Shown: piece after piece, positions 26,909 through 36,096 of the stretch
Position numbering within the stretch: position 1 is the stretch's first letter
Layout: the number at the start of each line of letters is the position of its first letter
Source: Bacillus canaveralius
GTDB taxonomy: Bacteria; Bacillota; Bacilli; Bacillales; Cytobacillaceae
Assembly: GCF_002860125.1 (NCBI RefSeq)
Contig: NZ_PGVA01000024.1
Span: 186,001-250,000, forward strand
Direction of reading: 5' to 3'
DNA length: 64,000 nt
Notes under the pieces: generated by a model
The model's database searches: none
What the model was told of the DNA's origin: nothing
Seen by the model: only the letters and a program-made list of their open reading frames with translations
Position numbers and translations under genes: made by a program

Positions 26909-26989
26909 ATACATTTTAAATCTATAAAATTATTAGTAGCGTGAGTATAAAACTCTTCTTTACTCCTCCCCAAAAGTAAATTTTCAAAA

Positions 26990-27619
26990 TTAGTCGCTTG
27001 TATTGCTTGTTAATTTAATTAAATAATCTCGGGCGATATCTAAATCATTTTGTGTATCAATATCCAAATTCCATTCCATCGTAGAAAACTCAACAGTTTC
27101 CACTTGTTCACTATGGGACTCAATAATGTCTCTAGCTCCTCTATCTCCCTTAATAGCAAACAAAGCTGGAAAAATGCTTCGATCAAAAAGTACTGGGTGT
27201 CCTTTCTTTCCCTTATAAGAGGGGCGAACGATACGGACTCCTCTTTTATATTGCTCTTTGTAAGTCCGAATTAACTTGTCAACCACTGAGGCTGGAATGA
27301 ATGGTTGGTCTCCTAAAAACACCAATACTGCATTTATATCATTACCTAATATTAATAATCCTTTTTTCAATGACGTTGACATACCCTGGCTTGATTCATT
27401 ATTTTCAAGGTAAGTGACATTTAATTCATTAATAGCATTCAGCATATGCTCAGAACTTTTACTATTTCCGACTAGTAAAATCGGGTTTAATTTTAATTGA
27501 GATGCCAATTCAACTGGGTAAATAAATAGAGGCTTATTTGCCAACAGCTGAAATTGCTTCAACTTTCCAAACCTAGTTGCTTGTCCAGCAGCTAAAATTA
27601 TTGCACCAATTCCATCCAT
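26990..27619 (-). CDS. MobA-like nucleotidyltransferase (Mo-cofactor cytidylyltransferase type)
   Basis: 209 aa from the ATG at 27619 (MDGIGAIILAAGQATRFG), which has AAAGG upstream; the longer frame has no better site. NTP_transf_3 hallmarks are LAAGQATRFGKLKQ, VFLGDQPFI and GHPVLFD. Relatives PucB and MocA attach CMP to molybdopterin for XDH-family enzymes. It is part of the maturation set with XdhC and CoxG-like proteins. Adenylyl and guanylyl transfer are less likely in an XDH context. Confidence 0.88.
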   Translation of the reverse strand: MDGIGAIILAAGQATRFGKLKQFQLLANKPLFIYPVELASQLKLNPILLVGNSKSSEHMLNAINELNVTYLENNESSQGMSTSLKKGLLILGNDINAVLVFLGDQPFIPASVVDKLIRTYKEQYKRGVRIVRPSYKGKKGHPVLFDRSIFPALFAIKGDRGARDIIESHSEQVETVEFSTMEWNLDIDTQNDLDIARDYLIKLTSNTSD

Positions 27620-27742
27620 AATAGTCGCCTTTCTGAGATTTGAATTGTATTCTCTTAAACACTTCAATCTTTACTTATTCGGCAAAAAGTCAAACCACTT
27701 ATTTAACTTTAATTGCAATTTAGGATATCAAGGAATTATAAC

Positions 27743-28174
27743 TTATCTTATAAAGAGATATACAGAAGCAAATAAAAATATCATCGCTACTAGTTTTTTA
27801 TAATTAAAAGGAATTTGCATACCTCCTAAAAGACCATAATGGTCAATGATAACCCCAACTATGATCTGGCCAGCAATTACTGCGATAATCGTTGTAGCAA
27901 CCCCAATCTTTGGTACTACTAGAACCATGGAAGAAACATATAAAGCACCTAACAAGCCACCTATCAATTGCCATTTTGGTACTGTTGCAATCGCTGATAA
28001 ATTACCTTTACCAAAAAAAATTATTATTAAAAATAACGCAAGTGCTCCGGTGGCAAATGATATAAATGCGCCTTCGAAGACACCAACCTTTCTTCCCAGA
28101 CCACCATTTATTTTGTCTTGAAAAGCGATTGCAATGCCACCTAAAAAAGCAAGCAACGGAAAAATCATATTCAC
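27743..28174 (-). CDS. DMT-superfamily YdcZ-like (DUF606) membrane protein
   Basis: 143 aa with five hydrophobic segments and typical DUF606 text (GGIAIAFQDKINGGLGRKVG, ATTIIAVIAGQIIVGVIIDHYG). It is half the size of full EamA transporters. Start is GTG 28174 with AGGATGG at good spacing. No terminator separates it from the MobA-like gene, so it may be the first gene of the cluster and could export or import a pathway compound. Function is unknown. Confidence 0.82.
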   Translation of the reverse strand: MNMIFPLLAFLGGIAIAFQDKINGGLGRKVGVFEGAFISFATGALALFLIIIFFGKGNLSAIATVPKWQLIGGLLGALYVSSMVLVVPKIGVATTIIAVIAGQIIVGVIIDHYGLLGGMQIPFNYKKLVAMIFLFASVYLFIR

Positions 28175-28494
28175 TTATTAGACCATCCTATCTAGTGAAA
28201 TTTTTTTATCATTAAAAATTAACATATAAGTGATTCTCGAATACAGTTTAGACATAAAATTTTTATAATAATCTTGGCTCTTATAAATGCAATATTAAGT
28301 ATTTTATTATTCAGTATATTCAATATAGTTCATATGTGATAATCTTGTCTAATAGTTCTTCGGACTTTAATGTTTATCTAATATATCCCTTAGTATAAAG
28401 ATATAAAGTTTTCTAGAGTTACCCCCTCCCACTCCATTTCGTTGTCCGCTATTCGTTCATTTATCGATTTCGTAGTTCGCCCGCACTCTGTATA
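28175..28494. other. AT-rich intergenic region
   Basis: 320 bp between the DMT gene and the orphan ABC permease. It probably holds the promoter of the cluster. No gene, riboswitch or clear repeat was recognised. Confidence 0.5.
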
Positions 28495-29286
28495 CTACGA
28501 TCCCGTCGACCGATAATGCCTGACTCCAATCTGCCACAACCGCAAACAAGGAAGTATAAATGCGACTCCTGCCAACGGTGAAATCATGTAAAGTACAGCA
28601 TTACCCTCGGTTTTATCAAGAATGTACATTAGCGGTAAGTAGTTGACACATCCGAAGGGGATAACAAAGGTAAAAAAGTGTGTAACCCATTTTTGATAGA
28701 TGTTTAAAGGATATTGAGCCATCTCCCTGCCGCCATCTATAAAAATGTTGGCCACTTCCACACCTTGAATCGTCCAAAAACACATAGTTGCGGCCAACAT
28801 AAAGATTCCAGTAAATATTACAACCCCACTCGTGACCATCAGCAAAAGAGTAACTGCCTTCATTACAGTCCATACAATGGAAAGATTGCTTATAGCCCAG
28901 ATCAAAACCAAGATGCTTTGGAACAGCCTTCCAAATTTGCTGAATTCGAATTTTGAGCCAAGCACTTGAATAATCGTGCTTCTCGGTCGCACGAGCAGCC
29001 TGTCAAATTCACCTTTCCCGACGAGAGTTGAGAACGTATCAAAGCCTCTAGCAAAGCATTCACTAATCGCAAATGCCATATGGATGACAGCAAAACAGAG
29101 CGCAACCTCAAAGAAATCCCATCCTTTGATTTCCCCGAAACGTTCAAACAGGAAATAAAGACCCGCAATCATCGCAAACGGAATAAAGAACTGGCCGACA
29201 GTTAATAGCCAAAAGGAAGAGCGATATTGCATTTGTGACTTAAATAGAATGAGAACATATTTAAAATAAATCCTCAATTCCATCAT
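28495..29286 (-). CDS. ABC-2 type transporter permease (DUF990 type), orphaned
   Basis: 263 aa with six hydrophobic segments. FDRLLVRPRSTIIQVLGSKFE is characteristic of the ABC-2 permease pair that works with a COG4586-type ATPase. Its 5' end overlaps by 4 bp the fused remnant at 29283-29666. That remnant shows that most of the ATPase and of the partner permease were deleted, so this protein probably no longer has a functional complex. Confidence 0.82.
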   Translation of the reverse strand: MMELRIYFKYVLILFKSQMQYRSSFWLLTVGQFFIPFAMIAGLYFLFERFGEIKGWDFFEVALCFAVIHMAFAISECFARGFDTFSTLVGKGEFDRLLVRPRSTIIQVLGSKFEFSKFGRLFQSILVLIWAISNLSIVWTVMKAVTLLLMVTSGVVIFTGIFMLAATMCFWTIQGVEVANIFIDGGREMAQYPLNIYQKWVTHFFTFVIPFGCVNYLPLMYILDKTEGNAVLYMISPLAGVAFILPCLRLWQIGVRHYRSTGS

Positions 29287-29666
29287 CCTCCCTGTACGAC
29301 GAGTTTTCGCAATGCTTTGTCCATTGCAATTTTCCCCAGCCCAATGAGGATTGCGAGCCAGGCAGTCTGCACGATGATTTGTTCAATCGCCTCATGAGCA
29401 GGAATATGCCCGGAGTAAACCCGGATACTGCACGTTCCACTGTCAGGTACCAAAATAGCGCTCATTACTTTGATCGTAGTCGATTTCCCGGCGCCATTCG
29501 GACCGATATACCCTACAATCTCCCCCGGCTTAATGGAGAAAGAAATATCTTTGAGTGCTTCTGCCGTTGTATATTCACGATAAAAAAGGGATTTTGCCGC
29601 TTCCCTTAGCCCAACTGAACGTTTCGGCACCTTGAAAAATTTGCTTAAAGCTTCAATAGATATCAT
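29283..29666 (-). pseudogene. Fusion remnant: N-terminus of ABC ATPase joined to C-terminus of ABC-2 permease
   Basis: 127 aa. Residues 1-80 are the start of an ABC exporter ATPase with Walker A GPNGAGKSTTIK. At DSGTCSI the sequence changes to RVYSGHIPAHEAIEQIIVQ, the C-terminal end of an ABC-2 permease. Signature motif, Walker B and H-loop are absent. The simplest origin is one deletion of well over 1 kb that removed the rest of the ATPase and most of the first permease and by chance kept the frame. Not expected to be active. Confidence 0.85.
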
Positions 29667-29804
29667 CCGTTTCGCCTCCTCTTTTTTACTGGCAGAAAAA
29701 AGATAATATCACCAAAGATATTGCATGTCAATAACTATTCTGAATTCTCAGTCAAGTTTATCATTCAACTTTCAGTTATGCTGTACGCTCCAATGGATGT
29801 TAAA

Positions 29805-29837
29805 AAGTGGTTAAGAGACTGTTGCTCTTAACCACTT
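29805..29837 (-). terminator. Terminator of the TatD-like gene
   Basis: A perfect 13-bp stem (AAGTGGTTAAGAG / CTCTTAACCACTT) with a 7-nt loop is followed by TTTTT on the minus strand, 3 bp past the stop codon. Confidence 0.9.
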
Positions 29838-29839
29838 GC

Positions 29840-30619
29840 TTAGAATGCCAATGAGTAAAACTTTAATGTATTAATATATAACCGTCGATACACATCTGGT
29901 TCCGGGAGGTTTTTGATTTGTGCGATGATTTTTATGGACGCATGAATCATATTCGGATGAGTTTTTATTCCTTGAAACGGTCCTTCGAATGGCCATGGCC
30001 CGTCCGTTTCTACCATCAACTGGCCAAGTGGAAAGTCCGATACCATCGACTGGATCTCCTTCTCATAAACGATATCAGGTGTGATGGAAATATAATAGCC
30101 GTTTTCCGCGATTCTGCGTAATGTCTTTGCATCTCCTTTGAACCAATGAAAATGTGCTTTAACGATCGAATGCTTTTCAAGAAGGCCGCAGACAATCGAG
30201 GCATCATCATAAACAGCATGAAGGATGATCGGCTTTCCCCATCGTTTTGCATGGATGACGAATGTTTCCAGCAATTCGATATATTGCTGGAGCGGAAATT
30301 CACCTTGCTTGTCTTTCTTTCTCCGATAAAACGGCAGACCTACCTCTCCGACCGCAACCATAGTATTCCTGTGTTTTTCCATCCATTCCAGCAGATCGGC
30401 AAGTTCACGGCCGGTTGGCAAAGCCTGCTCGGGATGATAACCAAATGCCGGCAAAATTCTCGAATCTCTGAAAGAAAGCTCCAGATTTCGTTTGCAGGAT
30501 TGCAAATTCATACTCACGGATATAACCTTGTCAATTGAATTGCCATCCAGGAAAAACTTTTCGATCTCATCATCGGAATATTGATCAAGATGGATATGAG
30601 CATCTATTATCTTATTCAT
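29840..30619 (-). CDS. TatD-family metal-dependent hydrolase
   Basis: 259 aa TIM-barrel. Metal ligands appear in order: DAHIHLD (HxH), GEVGLP, ILHAV, HFHWF and METDGPW. TatD proteins are 3'-5' DNA exonucleases or unspecified phosphoesterases. This one belongs to a shorter, divergent Bacillus subgroup. It is monocistronic with its own terminator. The specific substrate is unknown. Confidence 0.88.
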   Translation of the reverse strand: MNKIIDAHIHLDQYSDDEIEKFFLDGNSIDKVISVSMNLQSCKRNLELSFRDSRILPAFGYHPEQALPTGRELADLLEWMEKHRNTMVAVGEVGLPFYRRKKDKQGEFPLQQYIELLETFVIHAKRWGKPIILHAVYDDASIVCGLLEKHSIVKAHFHWFKGDAKTLRRIAENGYYISITPDIVYEKEIQSMVSDFPLGQLMVETDGPWPFEGPFQGIKTHPNMIHASIKIIAQIKNLPEPDVYRRLYINTLKFYSLAF

Positions 30620-30774
30620 GATTGCCTCTCCCGCACTTTTTTTTAGATTGTTTAATGTTTTCTACTAAACACAAAAATCACCTTTTTTAATACTATATTC
30701 TTATTGAACCTGAACATCTAGATTAATAACAAAAAAAACACCAGTGTTGGCAGCTTAGCACCCGGCAGTTAATT

Positions 30775-31194
30775 TCATTTTTTAATGATATTACCGTCCA
30801 ACAAATCCTTCAGTGTTGTATGATCCAATAAATCTGCAACAGTATCCCTGACAAGTGCCCATAAAGGTTTTAATAAGCAGCCTTCTTCTAGTGGACAGCT
30901 TTCATATGATGTAATACTCACGCACCCCATCGGCGCTAGCGGTCCCTCCAGGTTCCGAATGACTTCTCCAATGATGATGTCACGGGGGCTTCTACTTAAT
31001 TTATATCCTCCATTCACACCTCTTTTGCTTTGAACGTATCCATTTCTTTTTAATTGCAAAAGAAGTTGTTCTAAATAATTAATTGGAACCAGGGTCTTTT
31101 CGGATATCTCTCCAATAGATGTTAGTTGATTTTTATTGCTGCCTAAACATATAAGTGCACGTAATGCATATTCTCCTCTACTAGAAATTTTCAT
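30775..31194 (-). CDS. Rrf2-family transcriptional regulator with three cysteines
   Basis: 139 aa from the ATG at 31194 (MKISSRGEYALRALICLG), which follows AAAGGAGAGG. The winged helix (GEISEKTLVPINYLEQLLLQLKRNGYVQS, RGVNGGYKLSR) is followed by CVSITSYESCPLEEGC. The three cysteines (spacing Cx8Cx5C) could hold an Fe-S cluster, as in IscR-like members, though IscR spacing differs. It is divergent from a TSUP sulfur/anion exporter gene, a layout typical of a local regulator. A truncated near-copy lies at 55267-55572. Confidence 0.9.
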   Translation of the reverse strand: MKISSRGEYALRALICLGSNKNQLTSIGEISEKTLVPINYLEQLLLQLKRNGYVQSKRGVNGGYKLSRSPRDIIIGEVIRNLEGPLAPMGCVSITSYESCPLEEGCLLKPLWALVRDTVADLLDHTTLKDLLDGNIIKK

Positions 31195-31370
31195 AAAACG
31201 CCTCTCCTTTAGGTATTTGCCCATTTTCAACCTAGACAAGAACCCAATAGTACGTCCTGCTCATATTGTAGGATATAAACTTGATTAGATTAGTCAACAA
31301 TGACAAATTTATTGATTGTAGTTCCCTATAACAAGTCTATTCAGGAAATTTTGAAAAAGGAGAGGTTTTT

Positions 31371-32243
31371 TTGCGAAGGTTAATCGTTCTTGCTTTGATC
31401 GGCTTAGCAGCACAGTTGGTGGATGGTTCATTGGGTATGGCATATGGAGTTACTTCCACCTCATTATTGCTTATGTTTGGTATTGCACCAGCTGTTGCAT
31501 CTGCTTCCGTTCATATGGCAGAAGTTGTAACTACTGCTGCTTCGGGTGTATCGCATATTCGATTTGGTAATGTAGATAAACAAGTTGTCCTCAAATTAAT
31601 CATACCTGGTTCTATTGGGGCTTTTATAGGTGCTTATTTTTTAGGCAGCATTCCTGGTGACATAGTTAAACCATATGTTTCGTTTTTCTTATTGCTATTG
31701 GGTGTCTATGTAATATATCGTTTCCTGTTCAAGTTCAATCCTTCCAGTCAAATTGCCAAAACAAACATGGGGAAAAAACACTTTGTACCACTCGGGTTTA
31801 TTGCAGGCTTTTTTGACGCTACTGGTGGTGGAGGATGGGGGCCAATTGCAACACCTGTACTGCTAACCAGCGGCAAAATGGAACCGAGGAAAGTAATTGG
31901 TTCAGTCGATACAAGTGAATTCGCAATTGCCGTATCTTCTACTCTAGGTTTTCTTATTACTCTAGGATGGACGCAGATTCATCTTCAATGGGTAGTTGCA
32001 TTAATGATCGGGGGTATTATCGCAGCTCCGATTGCAGCTTGGTTGGTCAAAATCATACCGACTAACCTATTGGGAACGCTCGTCGGTGGTATTATTATTT
32101 TGACGAATATCAGGACTTTACTGGGAGCATTAGACGTATCTTATACGACAAGTCTTTACACATATTCAGTGCTTGCAACCCTTTGGCTCGCTGCTGTGGT
32201 GAATGTAATTTGGAAACAAAGAAAGGCTATAACAATCAGTTAG
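31371..32243 (+). CDS. TSUP-family (TauE/SafE) membrane transporter
   Basis: 290 aa with eight hydrophobic segments in two repeated halves. The N-terminal AAQLVDGSLGMAYGVTSTSLLL and the second half FIAGFFDATGGGGWGPIATPVL carry the family's paired motifs. Members export sulfite, sulfoacetate or other sulfur compounds. Start is TTG 31371 with AAAGGAGAGG upstream. It is divergent from the Rrf2 gene, consistent with sulfur or redox control. The substrate is inferred only. Confidence 0.88.
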   Translation: MRRLIVLALIGLAAQLVDGSLGMAYGVTSTSLLLMFGIAPAVASASVHMAEVVTTAASGVSHIRFGNVDKQVVLKLIIPGSIGAFIGAYFLGSIPGDIVKPYVSFFLLLLGVYVIYRFLFKFNPSSQIAKTNMGKKHFVPLGFIAGFFDATGGGGWGPIATPVLLTSGKMEPRKVIGSVDTSEFAIAVSSTLGFLITLGWTQIHLQWVVALMIGGIIAAPIAAWLVKIIPTNLLGTLVGGIIILTNIRTLLGALDVSYTTSLYTYSVLATLWLAAVVNVIWKQRKAITIS

Positions 32244-32256
32244 CAGAGTAAACGAG

Positions 32257-32295
32257 GAAACCCACAAAGAGTATTTCAAACTCTTTGTGGGTTTC
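32257..32295 (+). terminator. Terminator of the TSUP gene
   Basis: The 16-bp stem GAAACCCACAAAGAGT / ACTCTTTGTGGGTTTC has a 7-nt loop and lies 13 bp past the stop. The terminal U-run is short. Confidence 0.75.
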
Positions 32296-32495
32296 ATGTA
32301 CTTATCATAGATAATATTGATCTTCTTTGTACTATTCTGCCTTTAACGACAAAAGAAAAAGCTAAGTACCTATTAACATTTCATAGTTCATAGAAGAAAA
32401 CTTGGCTTTCAGCAAGGGAAATCAGGCGTCTCTATGTCAACAGATGGGTATAAATGCATTGTTTCAACAGAGACTATCTCCAGGAGGTTGACATC

Positions 32496-32660
32496 ATGAC
32501 AGAAGAAAAAGGACAAAACAAAGGTAAGAAAAAGGATAAAAATGTAAAAAACGGGAGTTTATTACCGAAAAGAATCAGCGAAAAAAATACGGATCCTTTT
32601 TTGATTGAAGGGAAGGGGGATCCGAACCTTTCACCAGATGCCGGCAGACCGCTCATTTAG
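32496..32660 (+). CDS. Small lysine-rich hypothetical protein
   Basis: 54 aa from the ATG at 32496, which has a strong CAGGAGG site. The protein is hydrophilic and basic (TEEKGQNKGKKKDKNVKNGS) with a Pro/Gly-rich end (GDPNLSPDAGRPLI). No hydrophobic segment or known domain was seen. It could be a spore-associated small protein, but nothing in the sequence proves this. Confidence 0.6.
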   Translation: MTEEKGQNKGKKKDKNVKNGSLLPKRISEKNTDPFLIEGKGDPNLSPDAGRPLI

Positions 32661-32771
32661 TGAAGGCAAAAAGTGCTTGATAAATGAAGTTAAGAAGTTA
32701 ATTGGAGAGAATCTGTTTATAAATCTTATGATACTTCGCAAGGCTAATTTAGCATAAAATAAATAAAAGGA

Positions 32772-32946
32772 ACCGTCGCAAATATCGAAGAAGGCACTAA
32801 AGACACCAGCAAAAGTGTAGAAACCGTTGCGGCAGCTACTCAGGAAGTTGGCCGGCAGCGAAGAAATCATTAACTCCTCCAAGCATTTAAGTGATCTGGC
32901 AGAAAAATTACAAGAGGTAATTAAAGGGTTTAAATTGAACCTTTAA
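32772..32946 (+). pseudogene. C-terminal remnant of a methyl-accepting chemotaxis protein
   Basis: Frame one reads NIEEGTKDTSKSVETVAAATQEV, a coiled-coil stretch of the chemoreceptor signalling domain. Near 32852 the frame breaks. The continuation SEEIINSSKHLSDLAEKLQE with VIKGFKL is in another frame and ends at TAA 32944-32946. Only about 60 of the expected several hundred residues remain. Confidence 0.8.
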
Positions 32947-32960
32947 ATTTTATAGCGAAC

Positions 32961-33000
32961 TTAATAAAAGGGACATCCAAATGGAAGTCCCTTTTATTAA
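32961..33000. terminator. Hairpin after the chemoreceptor remnant
   Basis: The 14-bp stem TTAATAAAAGGGAC / GTCCCTTTTATTAA is probably the old terminator of the chemoreceptor gene, still intact. Confidence 0.7.
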
Positions 33001-33194
33001 TGATCAACCATAATTGCACGACTGCATAGACTATATTCATTTTCAAAATAACATTGTTTCTTTTTGATAAACTTGCCCCGCTAGCCAATCCATTAGAAAT
33101 GAACTGAATCGGATGTTTCTTGACGAAGTAATAAAAGCAAAGAAACATGGAAAACTTAATCTAGTATTGGCAATCCAACAGAGGAGTGTTTTGC

Positions 33195-33470
33195 ATGTGG
33201 GTAATTAAAACCGAGCATAAAAGAGACCATGGCGGTACCGCTGCGCTTGAACTGGAAAGCGAAGACGGCAAATGGGATGTGAATGCCAGGTGGGATGGCT
33301 GTATGGAAATTCATGTGTATTCGATCACAGAGGAAAATCGTGAACTTAAAGACACTTTCCACACTTGTGATTTAAACGGTTTTATCGACAAGCTTCAATC
33401 ACTAAATGGCGTATTATCAGAGTTTTTTGGTGACGAGGAAAGCTATTGGGAATCCATGCGACAATCGTAG
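33195..33470 (+). CDS. Conserved hypothetical protein of unknown function
   Basis: 91 aa from the ATG at 33195, with GAGGAG eight bases upstream. It is acidic and soluble: VIKTEHKRDHGGTAALELES, WDVNARWDGCMEIHVYS, LNGFIDKLQSLNGVLSEFFG. The composition suggests a compact alpha/beta domain. No family was recognised. It precedes murT-gatD by 85 bp in the same direction. Confidence 0.7.
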   Translation: MWVIKTEHKRDHGGTAALELESEDGKWDVNARWDGCMEIHVYSITEENRELKDTFHTCDLNGFIDKLQSLNGVLSEFFGDEESYWESMRQS

Positions 33471-33554
33471 AGCAATTCATCTCGCTTAACATTAGCTGGC
33501 ACCGGCATGGCCGGGGGGGGACAAACATCTGAGCAGATTGAGAGGCGAACATAA

Positions 33555-34883
33555 GTGCCAGTAAAAACATCAATATTAGCGGCAAAAATGGCTCATAAGG
33601 CGAGCCGCATATTACATAAAAGCGGGAGCAACCTGCCAGGTGTAGTAGCACGAAAAATCGATAAGGACATCTTGAAAAAGTTAGCAAACAATACTGATAA
33701 AATCATTTTTATCAGTGGAACGAACGGCAAGACGACAACCTCCCAAATCGTCGGGCATATCCTCAGCGAAAATGGTTTTCGTATAATACATAATTCTGAA
33801 GGTTCCAATATGATTACCGGCATCACAACAGCATTCATTAAAAACGAAGGGCTACTGAGAAGGAAAAAAGCTGATATAGCAGTCATAGAGATTGATGAAG
33901 GTTCAATTGAAAGAGTAACGAAAGAAATCCAGCCAGGACTGATGGTTTTTACAAACTTCTTTCGGGATCAGCTCGATCGTTTTGGGGAAATTGACATTCT
34001 GGTTAATAAAATTGGTGACGTTTTAAAGCGAACTGCGGTAAAACTTATTTTAAATGCAGATGATCCTTTCGTCACCCGTTTAGGCTATCTCGGCTTGGAA
34101 GCCGAATACTTCGGTTTAGGCAAGCATGCTTTTGCTTTTGAGCAGCACAATATGATTGAATCTACGTTTTGTCCTCAATGTGGCGAACGTCTTCAATACA
34201 AACACACTCACTATGGGCAGATTGGCCATTATAGCTGCCCATGCGGTTTTGGACGCAAAAGTCCTAAATATGAAATCAAGCATTTGGAAGTGAATGAAGG
34301 CTTATCTATAAAGACAAACGTTGGAGACTTTTCTGTACCTATTTTGGGTTCGTATAACGCCATCAATGCTTTGGCTGCCATCAGCGTTTGTATAGAAAGC
34401 GGCCTGAGTCCTGAACAAATCCAAAATGCGCTATCAACATTTCACGTCGAAAACGGACGGATGGAACGGTTCGAACACAGGGATAACCATGTAGTGTTAA
34501 ATCTGGCTAAGAACCCGGCCGGCATGAATGTCAGTTTATCGGAATCAAACATGAACCATGAGCGAAAACAGTATTTGCTCCCTTTAAATGATTTAGGCGA
34601 TGACGGCCGGGATATATCCTGGATTTGGGACGCTGATTATGAAAAGATAAACAGCAGTCTTACTGACCGGATCATATGCAGCGGTTTAAGGGCAGAGGAC
34701 ATGGCTGTCCGTTTAAAGTATGCTGGCATCCCTGAACACAAACTGGAAATCATCCAAAATGTCGACCTTGCAGTGGAGGAACTATTGAAAAGACAGCTGA
34801 ACAGCTATGTCGTCACCAACTATTCAGCCCTGCAGCCAACAAGAAAAGCGTTTGTAAATCGGTTGAAAAATGTTAAGGGGTGA
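33555..34883 (+). CDS. murT: Lipid II isoglutaminyl synthase, MurT subunit
   Basis: 442 aa. The Mur ligase P-loop is [17 protein letters not shown] near residue 53. The insertion has a four-Cys zinc ribbon (CPQCGERL and CPCGFGRK) near 205-230. A C-terminal DUF1727 domain ([14 protein letters not shown]) follows. MurT activates the D-glutamate alpha-carboxylate of lipid II and GatD supplies ammonia, giving D-isoglutamine. Start is GTG 33555 with GAGAGG upstream. The stop overlaps the longest GatD frame, so the pair is coupled. Confidence 0.95.
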   Translation: MPVKTSILAAKMAHKASRILHKSGSNLPGVVARKIDKDILKKLANNTDKIIFISGTNGKTTTSQIVGHILSENGFRIIHNSEGSNMITGITTAFIKNEGLLRRKKADIAVIEIDEGSIERVTKEIQPGLMVFTNFFRDQLDRFGEIDILVNKIGDVLKRTAVKLILNADDPFVTRLGYLGLEAEYFGLGKHAFAFEQHNMIESTFCPQCGERLQYKHTHYGQIGHYSCPCGFGRKSPKYEIKHLEVNEGLSIKTNVGDFSVPILGSYNAINALAAISVCIESGLSPEQIQNALSTFHVENGRMERFEHRDNHVVLNLAKNPAGMNVSLSESNMNHERKQYLLPLNDLGDDGRDISWIWDADYEKINSSLTDRIICSGLRAEDMAVRLKYAGIPEHKLEIIQNVDLAVEELLKRQLNSYVVTNYSALQPTRKAFVNRLKNVKG

Positions 34884-34888
34884 TCATT

Positions 34889-35647
34889 TTGGAAAGGAAA
34901 GTTCCGTTACAATCATCCAAACAGCTGACTTTGTATTATTTTTTTCCGGACAAGCTCAATCTCTATGGTGATCGTGGCAATATTATCAGCTTAGCCAAGC
35001 GCTCTGAGTGGCGAGGAATTAATCTAAATATAAAAGAAATAAGAAGCACAGATGGCGTAACACTAGAAGATATGGATTTATTTTTTATAGGCGGGGGAAG
35101 CGACAGGGAACAGAGCGTAGCAACAGCTGAACTGCAGAACATCAAGATCCAATTAAAAGAAAAAATCGAAAGCGGAGTCCCAGGCCTGACCATTTGTGGC
35201 GGATATCAATTTTTGGGCAACCAATATATTGATGCAAACGGTAATGAATTGGAGTGTTTAGGAATATTGGACTTTTATACAGTAGCAAAGCAACCGAGGC
35301 TTACCGGGAATATTCTAGTCCAGTCTGAGTTATTTGGGGAAATCGTCGGGTTTGAAAACCATGCCGGACGAACTTATCATTCTTATCGCCCATTAGGGAA
35401 AGTGGAAAAAGGAAGCGGGAACAACGATGATAGTGGATTAGAGGGTTTGCTGTATAAAAACTTGATCGGAACCTATTTGCACGGGCCTATCCTGCCAAAG
35501 AATCCTGCTATCTCCGACTATTTAATCGCCAAGGCGATTGAACATCGCTACGATGAAGACACTGCCTCCGCATGGATAACACAATTAGATGATTATTTAG
35601 AACATCTCACAAGGAAACAGGTATGTAAGAGAGTGAAGAATGGCTGA
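34889..35647 (+). CDS. gatD: Lipid II isoglutaminyl synthase, GatD glutaminase subunit
   Basis: 252 aa from TTG 34889 (spacing from AAGGGGTG is good); a GTG at 34880 overlaps the murT stop and is the alternative. It is a CobB/CobQ-type class I glutamine amidotransferase: the nucleophile Cys in [11 protein letters not shown] near residue 98, and the His in [13 protein letters not shown] near 195. Together with MurT it amidates peptidoglycan precursors. Model B. subtilis amidates meso-DAP instead, so this gene pair is a notable addition. Confidence 0.94.
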   Translation: MERKVPLQSSKQLTLYYFFPDKLNLYGDRGNIISLAKRSEWRGINLNIKEIRSTDGVTLEDMDLFFIGGGSDREQSVATAELQNIKIQLKEKIESGVPGLTICGGYQFLGNQYIDANGNELECLGILDFYTVAKQPRLTGNILVQSELFGEIVGFENHAGRTYHSYRPLGKVEKGSGNNDDSGLEGLLYKNLIGTYLHGPILPKNPAISDYLIAKAIEHRYDEDTASAWITQLDDYLEHLTRKQVCKRVKNG

Positions 35648-36096
35648 AAACGGGCTCCGTAACACAACGACAATAGAAACGACTGAAGAATTTGGGGGAA
35701 ATCTAAATTATCGGTAATTGCTTAAATCTTAGTTGCGGTGCATTGCATATATACAAAAAAACCAGTTGCCAATTGGCGACTGGTTTGGATTTAAAGATTA
35801 AAAGCCACGTATGCCGTATTAATATAAGAAAGTTTTAAACCACCACTCCTTAAAGTGGGTGTTCGCAGAAACCTTCCTGCATGTCCTCCTTGTCATATAG
35901 ACAGAGGCTTGTCATTTCAGCTTCAATTAAAACTCCCGATTACAGCTTAAAGGTTAAAACTTTATTATGATTACGAACAACGCAGCCAGTATTACTATAA
36001 TACCCATTTCACATGTAAAGTTCAATGATTAATGATTACTATGAAAGGATATGAAAGGAAAAAGTGACGGCTGTTCAGCCTCCGTTGATCTTCGTA
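35648..36096. other. Intergenic region with hairpins
   Basis: 449 bp without a gene. Besides the terminator at 35759-35786, a short hairpin (CCACTCCTTAAAGTGGG, 35844-35860) recalls IS200/IS605 end structures, but no transposase fragment was found beside it. Confidence 0.5.
35759..35786 (-). terminator. Terminator hairpin
   Basis: The stem AAACCAGTTGCC / GGCGACTGGTTT has one mismatch and an AATT loop. The minus strand continues with TTTTTTTG, so it best serves leftward transcripts such as the small genes at 36097-36632; it may also end murT-gatD. Confidence 0.65.

Noticed and set aside
35844-35860. Possible IS200/IS605 end
   Set aside because: Only one short hairpin; no transposase or TnpB fragment and no second end were found.
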